Source of the DNA: Diadophis punctatus similis
Taxonomy: Eukaryota > Chordata > Lepidosauria > Squamata > Dipsadidae
Assembly (NCBI GenBank): GCA_023053685.1
Contig: JALIGW010000016.1
Span: 2,470,501 to 2,534,500 of the forward strand
DNA: 64,000 bases
Direction: 5' to 3'
Shown here: positions 56,079 to 64,000 of the stretch, one piece after another
Layout of the letters: each line of letters opens with the position of its first letter
Position numbering within the stretch: position 1 is the stretch's first letter
Notes under the pieces: generated by a model
What the model was told of the DNA's origin: nothing
What the model saw: the letters and a program-made list of their open reading frames with translations, nothing else
Database searches by the model: none
Position numbers and translations under genes: made by a program

Positions 56079-56437
56079 GGTAGTCCTCACTTAACGACTG
56101 GTCACTTCATGACCATTCAAATTTATGAGAACCCCCCCCCCATCAAACGGTACGATACTAACCCAGATTCAAGTTCTATGTCACCCCCTCCGGTCACATG
56201 GTTGCATTTTTGGCACCTGGCCCACATTTATGGCATCCCATGGTCAGTCATGTGACCACAAACTATGAAGTTTTTGCCAGAAACTGTTTACTTGCAGTTT
56301 CTGGCAAAAAAACCCAACCCATTGTGACACCACAAAAAATGTCATAAAATCGGGTTGATCATGTGATGGCCTGTTTAACAATTGGCACAACTTACTGCTG
56401 TAATTCTGGACTCCATCGAGTTGAGGACTATCTGTAT
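56079..56437. mobile_element. CAGGTAGTCC-family MITE, copy 6, full length
   Basis: Left end CAGGTAGTCCTCACTTAACG, right end GAGTTGAGGACTATCTG, TA on both sides. The interior has an inverted pair GCCAGAAACTG and CAGTTTCTGGC near 56275-56306. Confidence 0.85.
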
Positions 56438-57344
56438 CTGGTTGCATCCCTATCTACTATCCTCCATTGTTAGGACCTTCAGATCCTTTTTTTGTTTTGT
56501 TTTGTTATCCTGTATGTTTGGAACTTCTTCTCCTTGGAATACTGCCACAATGCTACCTATTTTATTTTCTATTTCAGAACCAATTTTTTCATTAATCCCT
56601 AATAGTCATGCAATACTCTAGCTAAACCTCAGCTTGTGACACCGAAACAACCAAATTTTTGTTTCTCCGTCACCTGCTTTTGTGTTGAATTTTAAATTGT
56701 AAGTTCTTGCATAACTTTAAAATGTCTTAATAATATTATATAAATATTTTTATTTATGATCAAAGCATATCATTTGGCTATAAGTTAAGCTATTCCATGC
56801 AAAGCAGGTGCAAGAAAGGTAATTATCCAGAGGGTAAGATTATTTAACAAAAGTACCATTATAATGTGGAGAAATGCATTAATTAGTAAGTTAAAAATAG
56901 CTAACTTTTTGTTTGCAACTGAAACAAAAAATTATACATAAGCCCCAATAAAATGAGATGTCAATTTTATTTAATTGCAATTGTTAATATATGAATTGTA
57001 GTTTGGGTGGATGAGATAGTTGTAAGACTTTAATACTTAGGTTTGATCTTTCACAAGAATTTTTTTTTATTATTATATTACAGAATGTGCTTGCTTTTTG
57101 GCTTTCCCTTGGGTGGACTCAAATTAACAACCATCTAGAATAAAAGTAAACCTCAAGAATCAGCAAAAGTACAAAGCATCAAACTTTTTGAATCCCTATC
57201 CAAGTCACCTGCTGCTTTTGAATTTCATTTTCAAATAAAATTGTGAAGAGTGATTGTCATTGTTAAAAGGACAAAGTGAAATAATGTGGCTTCAGCTGTT
57301 TAAGTCATGTATATATGACCCTCTCTCCCGAATTAAGGGATATA
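56438..57344. other. Intergenic, nothing recognised
   Basis: AT-rich between N4BP2L2 and N4BP2L1. No gene seen. Confidence 0.5.
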
Positions 57345-57800
57345 TCATCATAGATTTGGAAAGGTCATGCAGGCCCTCAAGTCCATCCTCCAGATGGACA
57401 TATCTGGCCTAAGGTCTGTCCAGCCTCTTCCTGAACATATCCAGTGAGAGGAATTTCTCCCTATGAATTACTGTGTAACTTTTCATACCATTAGAAAATT
57501 TCTGTTCACATTTAACTGGAATCCGCTTGCCATTATAGTAAGATCATTATTTTATGTCTTGCATCTTGTTCCTGCATGGAACAAGAAAACAAGTTATAAT
57601 TGTCTTCTGTGTGACACCCCTTTGGTGCTAGCTAGAAGGCGGCTATCCTATGCCCTTCAATAAGCATTTTACAATGTTAGACAGACATGTCCTCATATAT
57701 CTTTGTTTCTAATCCCAAGATTATCCTTATTGCTTTTCTATCGCTTTTTTTCTCCGAATCTTTCTTAAAACTGGACACCATGCCAAAGGTAGGACAGAGC
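57345..57800 (-). mobile_element. CR1-type LINE 3' end remnant
   Basis: CATCATAGATTTGGAAAGGT, then AGTCCATCCTCCAGATGG and CCAGCCTCTTCCTGAACATA, follow the reverse complement of the amniote CR1 3' UTR, whose sense strand ends in an ATTCTATGAT-type repeat. Worn. Confidence 0.65.
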
Positions 57801-59259
57801 TGATTTATTTATTTCTATTATTTCTAAACTATATTTCTATTAATTTAATCTATGAGTACAACAAGTGGTAAATTCCAACTCCTATAATAAAACGTAAGAC
57901 CTATGTACACAAATAGAACTGCAACTTGATGGACATTTAGTTGTACAGTAGTTTGCTTTCAGGTTAAATAGTACATAGTGTATTGTTCTGGTACAATGCA
58001 AGTACATAAAGAGATAACTTCTATATCATTACTTACTACTTCATTATAAGAACAATAAATAGAACTCTAAGGGAACAGAGAGGAGAAGGAAGGGGGAGAA
58101 GGGGAAAAGGTAGAAGTAGCTGTAATAGTTAAATAATACTGGATAACCAGAAATATTTAACAACTGAAAAATAAAAATGAAATAACCAATATAGTATAGA
58201 AAAATAAAAGATTGGCAAACTAAACAATTCTATAAATAAATGCAAAAATTTGTTGATGAGTCTGTTTAAAAATAACTTATATTCTCTGTTCATACATTGC
58301 AATTGTTTAATTGTTCATAATCAACTAGTTCTCTTAATAAATGTGAAGCAAAATACAATAAACCCTAGTGTCTAAAATATTTTACTGTCAAGAAAAGAGC
58401 CAATATGAGAACATACAATTGCTAACTAAAACTCTTATATTTATCATTTGGAAGTTGGATGGTAATATTTTAAAGAATTTTCATCTCCAAAATAGTTTAG
58501 AAGAAATTACCAATTCTGACTAAATGAGTATTATGTTACATCACCAACTACATTTGTCTACTATAACAAATATAACAAAAAGTCTGAAGTTCATTAGTCT
58601 TGAGTAATAGGAAACCCTTTGTTTGTTTTTCCATCCACTCACTCAAAATGATCCAATTCCAGATACTTGATAAGAGATAAGTAACTAAGCTCATCAATTG
58701 CAAAATAATCAGCGGATATTTTAAAATATTGTATTTACATAGTGTGCAACATTATTAGAGATAAAAGACTAATTGATCGGTATGGGGGGGGGAATAAACA
58801 CTAGGATTAAATGACACAAACGGCATACAGATTAGTTGTGCGAGCTGAAATGTACAGTATAGAGAAACAACCCGGGTGACTTTTTATAATAATTGCCAAT
58901 AACACATTCAAAACTAAATTAAGTTACTAAAGATACCAGTCGCTGTCCTAAGGCATAGAATGTGACAAATAGTACGCAATTTAGGCAAATTATTTAGCGC
59001 TTGCCAATTTGGCTATGCTCTTCGGTGGCTCCTTAATACAGTTCAGCCAGTCTCCGGAGCGGGTCTTCACTCCCCAGAAACAAAATTCTCTTCGCCACCT
59101 AATGGTTGGCCGGATTTCTGCAGCCAGAGCTGGCGGCACTAACGTCCGACTCTCGGAGGCTGCAATCCCATCCAGCCGCTTTGCCCAACCTATCGTAAGC
59201 CAAGCGCTGCCTGGTTACTGGATAGATAGCTTGTGGGGGAAACGCCAAGCCCATTCAAC
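57801..59259. other. Intergenic upstream of N4BP2L1, nothing recognised
   Basis: AT-rich to about 58980, then GC rises toward the CpG island. No gene or repeat identified. Confidence 0.45.
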
Positions 59260-60110
59260 TGCTTGATCCCACGGATCGTGATCGAGCTGACTTCGCGGAA
59301 GCCTCTTTCGGATTGGACCTTTCCTGACCGATTGATATCTGCCGAAGCAGGGGCCCTCCTCAGCGTGGGTTTTTTACACTTAGTTAGCGGGGACCGGCTC
59401 TAGTCTTCCGGCGAAAGTGCCACGCGCCGGCCTTCCCGCCAAAGAGCCGTCCTCGGAGGGGGACGGGGGGCATCCACTGCATCACTTTCGTTTTCGGCCG
59501 GCTCCTTTGGCGCGGCCCTCACTCTGCTCTGGGGAAACGAGGGCGGAGCGGAGCGGGGCGGCGCTGCCCATCTCAAGTCACGCGGCCGAAGGGCATTGTA
59601 AATACCAGGTGACTCCGAAAAGCTCAGCCGTCGCCGGAGATGAAGAGGCTGCAGATGCTGCTGCCGCCCTGCTGCCGCTATGGAAGATAGCTTGGTCCGT
59701 GCCTTCGGGGGCCTCAGCCTCCAGCAGCCCCGCCGCGCCCAAGGCAGACCCCCCGCTCGCCGCTTCAGCAAAAGCCTCTATTTGCTCCGCGGCCTGCCCG
59801 GCTCAGGCAAAAGTACTCTGGCCAGGTAAGCCTGTCCCAGCTGAAGCCCTTCCCGCTTCTTTCGAGAGGTCGCGCCGAGTTCAGGTCCGCGGTGGGGGGG
59901 GGGGGAGAGAAAGAAAGAAACTTAGTGCGGGGGGTCAGCGGAGGGGCGGCGGGCGGCGCGAAGGGCCACTTTCGAGGGTCTCCAGGAGCTATTCGACGCC
60001 TGGGGGTTGAAGACGACGGCGGCGGCTTTGCGGGAAGTCCCCTCGTAGCCGAAGCCGCCTGGCCGGAGTTGATAACGAGGCAGGCGGTTAAGTAGCTGGG
60101 CGGGGTGCGA
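59260..60110 (+). promoter_or_regulatory. N4BP2L1: CpG-island promoter of N4BP2L1
   Basis: CpG-dense and GC-rich, covering the 5' UTR, the first coding exon and the start of intron 1. Long open frames on both strands here are a side effect of base composition. No TATA box seen. Confidence 0.8.
59680..59825 (+). CDS. N4BP2L1: N4BP2L1 exon 1 coding part (residues 1-48, split 49)
   Basis: ATG at 59680 in context CCGCTATGG, with G at +4. It is chosen because the residues match the family start. The donor GCCAG|GTAAGC is at 59825/59826, phase 2, the same place relative to the P-loop as in N4BP2L2. Confidence 0.93.
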
Positions 60111-63100
60111 CAAGGAAGGAGCCGTTGTTCCGCTTTTGGGGTTTCCCCCCCTCTTAAATCTTAGTGTATTATCTTAAACTTAAAGGAACAGCAATGCTGG
60201 GGGTGGGGAGAGCATTAATGGTGGCCAGGAGAGAACTTGGAGTCAGTCAGGGAAAGCAGAATAATAGAAAGAGTGGGTGATGGGAAGGGTACTTTGCCCT
60301 CCGACACCCGTCTTTTGTACTTGAGTCCATCTTAGGTCTGCACTACAGTGATAAGCACCAACAGAAAGCCTAAACGTGATGAGGAACTAGTAGATATAAG
60401 GAAGCAGCCGTAGCTAGGTGGGTCGATGAGAACGCCCACCTTTTTAGCTTAAATTTGTGTGCCATCCATTCTACAAACTCTGGAACTTGTTTGGCAAAGT
60501 TGCACTGCTGTGTTTGGGTTGCCCTAAGGTGGTGTCTGACTTTTCCCCAGACTATGCACTTGTATTTTTGTTAGAAATTATACCTGTTTTGCCTGCTGTG
60601 GTTTGGACAAGTGATTGTGAGAATGCACTGTGAAAATTGATTTTTTATTCTTTCCATTATATACAATCCTTTAGTATTGAGCCCAGTGAAATTAGTTAAT
60701 ATATTTTCTGCATGTTTTTTAAATTTTAGATTGGCAGCTGAATCCTGTCAGAACCACTGTTTCTCTGCAGGGAGCAGCTACTTTGTCATAAATATTTTAT
60801 ACTGAATGCATATCAAAAGGTCACTGTTTGTATACAAGGAAGTGTACATTTTATCATGCGCTAATAATGCCTGTCAATTTCAGACAGTTTGTTTATTTTT
60901 TAATTCTGGAAAGTGAGGTCCTTCACTTCTGTTCTAATGGTTTCAATTCTGCAAAAGTTCCATAACTGACACTTACTTTTAATTCTTATTTACTAAACTG
61001 AAGGAGCATAACAAGCAGCAGATTTAAAAGATGAGCAACAGGAGTATGATAAATAGCTGCATCTGGAGAATTGTAATTTGGTTTACCATAATACTGGCTC
61101 TATTTAAGTCCTCAAAAGTTATTTTGCTTTACTGACTGAACAAAATCTATAATTTTGTTTATAATTTAATTTGTGAAATATATGTTTATAATTTAATTTG
61201 TGAAAAATATTCACAAATTAACCTAAATCAACAACTATCATATTTTTCGGAGTATAAGACACAGCTACCTTTTTTGGGGAGGAAAACAAGAAAAAAATCT
61301 GCCTCTACCTCTGTCTCCCAGCAATTTGCCTTCTTACAGCAAACAGCCTGTTTCAGTTTCACTTTCAGTTTCAGCAAGCCTGATTAGCACAAAGGAAAAA
61401 AAATCTTCCTCTGCCTCCCTGCAGCCTGAAACAGCTGATGGTCGGGAGCCCGACAATCACCTGATTGTACACAATCACCCTCCAGGAGGGTGAAAGCGGT
61501 CTTCCCCGGGCCCCGGAGGTCCTCCAGAGGCCGGAAACGAGCCTGTTTCCAGACTTCCGGAACTTCCGGGAGGCCCATTTTTCACCCTCCCCAGGCTCCA
61601 GAGGCTTTTCTCGAGCCTCCAGGAGGGCGAAAACTGCCTTCCCCGGGCTCCAGAGGCCGGAAATGGGCTCATTTCCAAACTTTCTGAACTGCCTGGAGGC
61701 CCATTTTTTGCCCTCCCAGAGCCTCCGTGCAGGCCCTGCACTTACCTGGCATCCAAAACGGGCCACGTGGAGACTCCTGGGAGAGGAGGGCAGGGTGGAC
61801 AGGGCCAGCCAGGCCTTGCAACTACCGGTTCAGCGAACCAGATGAAAAATTAGCATCTGGTTCGCCTGAACCGGTCCGAACTATCAGGTCCCAGATATTT
61901 CTACAGGGATGCTGGCATTTTGGTGGGAGGAAGGGGGGAGGACTGGAGTGATCTGTATATGAAGTTTATATTTCTGTTTCCCTACAATGATGTAGTGTGG
62001 GAGGGGTTTGGTTAGCATTGCTTTAAATAGCTGGTTTTAAGTGAAGCTTCAGTTCTTGCCTAGATATCTTGTTATCACAAACCTTTCAATCAAAGCTCCT
62101 TTTGGAACAACTGCAGTTTCAAGAGACCTGCTTTCTTGGGAAAATTGGAGAGGCAAGACCTTACACTAACCTAGCTTTTTTGATACCAGCCAAGGTAAGT
62201 TTATTTGCTGTGTCATAGATGAAGACAATATATCAGTCTTGCAAGACCTTTTGAATAGGAGAAAATTTCAACTGGCATTGTATCCTTCAAATACAGAGTG
62301 AAATTTGCCTCAGAAATCCAGCAGAATGACCTGAGTGTACTAAACCATTGTTTAAGAGTCATTTATTAACTACTGCAGTTATCTGGGTTCACAAATATAT
62401 GCCCAGAACAGATAACACTTTAACTCAACCAATATGTGTTGGTTTTCCTAATACTGTCTATGTGGGGCTATTATTTTCATCTCCCCAAGTAGACTCTCCA
62501 TGCTGATTATTTGCTCTAGTATTGTGACTTAGGAATTTTGAGATTTCAGTCTTCCAACTTGATGCTTCTCAGAAGTGTTTGATTTCAATTCTGCTTCTGG
62601 GTAGACATGTAAAGATTACATTGCATAGCTTTTTTGACTTGTAGAAAGAAATTACATACGAAGTATAGTTCTTTTGAATGTACATTTGTCCTGAAATGAG
62701 GGACCATCTGCTTTTGTCAGCTTAGTTTGCTGACAAACTGTATTTAATACTGTATTTTACTTTCCATTGTTTCTGGATATGCCAGGAGTCATGGCAACAT
62801 TATACCCTTATGTGATATATATCCAATGTACTGAGTTTGATATGCAATGTACAGAACAGTACAGAATAGAATAGAATTTTTTATTGGCCAAGTGTGATTA
62901 GACACACAAGGAATTTGTCTTTGTTGCTTTATATGTGAAGGAAGTTACTTCCTTTGTTTAATTTGGAACTTTCGCTGCTCAGAGATAGGCTGCTGACTTT
63001 TTTTATGAACAAAAATAAGTGATAAGGACTACATTTAAAATGCTGCCTATTTTAGATCATAATCATCCAAGTTAAGTTATTTTTACTCTTGTGCACAGAA

Positions 63101-63729
63101 CAAATACAAGCACAGTGATTCAGAAATTTATTTATGCATCAAATACACTATATCCTACCACAATTCCAAGGACTCTCAGTGCCACACAAAAATGAACACA
63201 CTTCATAACAATACAGAAACATAAGATGATTAAAACACCCAAATAATTCATGGCATCAGGGCTGAAAAGCTCCATTTTCAGCTTTTTCCAGAAAAACAAC
63301 CTCTTGAATGGTTTCCACATTTTTTCACAGTAATAACCAGGCAGAAAATTGGACGGCCTCTGATGGCAACAGGGGAGAGGAACTTTAGATTGTACACCTC
63401 TGCCCTGCTATAATGTAGCTGTAGTTAATTATAAAAATGCATTTGTTTGTTCAAGTAATTGCAAAAATCAAAGTATTGCATTTGACAGTTGCACCAAATG
63501 GCATTTTCAAAGTGGTAGAAGTTTTTCTCTTGTGACATCACATTGTTGGATCCAGTGATGATAACCAATCAGCACTTTGTTCTTTGTTCTTTGCTTGTCA
63601 GGCAACTGAAGCGTGAATTTCCTAATGCAGTCATTTTTAGTACTGACGAGTATTTCATCATGGAAGATGGCACCTATGAATTTGATCCTGATTGTTTGGG
63701 AGACGCACATAAGTGGAACCAGGAAAGAG
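59680..63729 (+). CDS. N4BP2L1: N4BP2L1, first two coding exons (join 59680-59825, 63602-63729)
   Basis: NEDD4-binding protein 2-like 1, a small protein of about 240 residues in human made largely of the P-loop kinase-like domain of the N4BP2 family; its substrate is unknown. The visible part is 91 residues plus one base. It starts [16 protein letters not shown], like human MEESFLESFGRLSLQQ from memory, then has a short Pro/Arg stretch, then [17 protein letters not shown] with Walker A at 38-45. Exon 2 continues [18 protein letters not shown], where STDEYF replaces the STDDYF of N4BP2L2. The remaining exons (Walker-B-like IIDNTN block and C-terminus) lie beyond 64000. The poly-Gln run of the human protein is short here. 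Confidence 0.93.
59826..61237. other. N4BP2L1 intron 1, first part
   Basis: CpG-rich until about 60110, then AT-rich. No repeat recognised. Confidence 0.5.
61238..61435. mobile_element. TA-type DNA transposon, left end only
   Basis: TCATATTTTTCGGAGTATAA and GCAATTTGCC match the left part of 25872-26875. No right inverted end is found downstream. TA precedes it. Confidence 0.65.
61440..61760. repeat. GC-rich imperfect tandem repeat
   Basis: Two diverged ~130-bp units with AGAGGCCGGAAA(C/T)G(A/G)GC, GAGGCCCATTTTT, CCTCCAGGAGG and CCTTCCCCGGGC blocks. Base composition like the interiors of nearby transposons. Confidence 0.7.
61824..61875. repeat. Hairpin with ~21-bp arms
   Basis: ACCGGTTCAGCGAACCAGAT, then a short AT loop, then ATCTGGTTCGCCTGAACCGG. 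The arms match with one bulge. The phrase AACCGGT also occurs in the hAT ends of this window. Confidence 0.85.
61876..62865. other. N4BP2L1 intron 1, nothing recognised
   Basis: AT-rich; no exon or repeat seen. Confidence 0.5.
62866..62945 (-). mobile_element. CR1/L3-type LINE tail (snake type)
   Basis: AGAATAGAATTTTTTATTGG, CCAAGTGTGATTAGACACAC and AAGGAATTTGTCTTTGT are the reverse of the tail at 25230-25282, with only two to three AATAG units. A short, 5'-truncated copy. Confidence 0.75.
63602..63729 (+). CDS. N4BP2L1: N4BP2L1 exon 2 (residues 49-91), apparent GC donor
   Basis: The acceptor TTGCTTGTCAG ends at 63601. Encodes [20 protein letters not shown] and on to [12 protein letters not shown]. 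By length and phase the end should be at 63729 (AGAG), where the next bases are GCATGT, not GT. It is exactly 128 nt, as in N4BP2L2. Reading on would add about 20 unrelated residues to a stop at 63789-63791. Confidence 0.88.
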
Positions 63730-64000
63730 GCATGTATGACTGGTTCTCGATAACATCCCTCTTTATCTACTCTATCAAAGTGGCTTTCTAAACGTTGATT
63801 AGAACAAAGCATCACATGATAGAATTAAGAACAGAATAAACCTAATTCTGAAGTGAAAATTGATAATGCTTACTGTTTAAGGACTTTCTGATATGGAAGC
63901 TAAACACTATGATGTTTGGTATGGCTGTGAGAAATTGACTTCCTCTGCCAAATCTATGATAATTTCCAATTGACTTATAGGACGATACTGAAAAATGATA
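63730..64000. other. N4BP2L1 intron 2 (start), nothing recognised
   Basis: AT-rich; the next coding exon is not within the window. Confidence 0.6.

Noticed and set aside
59400..60010. 197-residue plus-strand frame and 123-residue minus-strand frame at N4BP2L1
   Set aside because: The true frame is fixed by the N4BP2L1 start and P-loop; the others are shadows in CpG-rich DNA.
63730..63791. Extension of N4BP2L1 exon 2 to the stop at 63789
   Set aside because: Length and phase agreement with N4BP2L2 places the exon end at 63729; the added residues are unlike the family. Kept as a possible read-through form only.

Overview
This window looks like nuclear DNA of a squamate reptile, most probably a snake. 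It is AT-rich and intron-rich. Its repeats are the squamate kind: a Bov-B LINE fragment, tRNA-derived SINEs, many non-autonomous hAT elements with intact 8-bp target duplications, a SPIN-like hAT element, a DIRS retrotransposon, and AATAG pentanucleotide tracts grown from CR1/L3-type LINE tails. The last feature is, to my knowledge, characteristic of advanced snakes. The species call is inference; the eukaryotic gene structure is read directly from splice sites and reading frames.

Three protein genes are present, in the same order as human 13q13.1: PDS5B, N4BP2L2, N4BP2L1. PDS5B runs on the minus strand. Only its 5' part is here: a CpG-island promoter (about 22.24-23.48 kb), a non-coding first exon ending at 23097, a 16.3-kb first intron, exon 2 with the start codon (6754), and exon 3 (3898-4101). 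The rest lies beyond base 1. N4BP2L2 runs on the plus strand and is complete. It has a compact promoter near 35.0-35.45 kb, a probable first exon ending at 35184, and coding exons from 36169 to 54877. Two ends are possible: a 626-residue form that reads through a donor at 41417 and stops at 41472, and a 1237-residue form that splices on to four more coding exons. N4BP2L1 begins in a CpG island at about 59.26-60.11 kb; its first two coding exons (59680-59825, 63602-63729) are here and the rest lies beyond 64000.

N4BP2L2 and N4BP2L1 are tandem paralogues. Both carry the P-loop kinase-like domain of the N4BP2 family; both interrupt it right after the Walker A motif with a phase-2 intron, followed by a 128-nt exon ending in phase 1. 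PDS5B is a cohesin regulator with no visible functional link to the other two; the neighbourhood is conserved synteny, not an operon.

The rest is intron and intergenic DNA holding layered transposon insertions. The strongest structural observations are two hAT elements lying head to tail with three copies of one palindromic 8-bp duplication (29815-30673), perfect nested insertions (21057-21461, and inside a SPIN-like element at 48516-48998), a chimeric double-module DIRS remnant (9105-13565), a near-identical ~115-bp duplication flanking PDS5B exon 3, and an apparent GC-AG intron in N4BP2L1. I found no tRNA or rRNA gene, no CRISPR array and no wholly new gene system.
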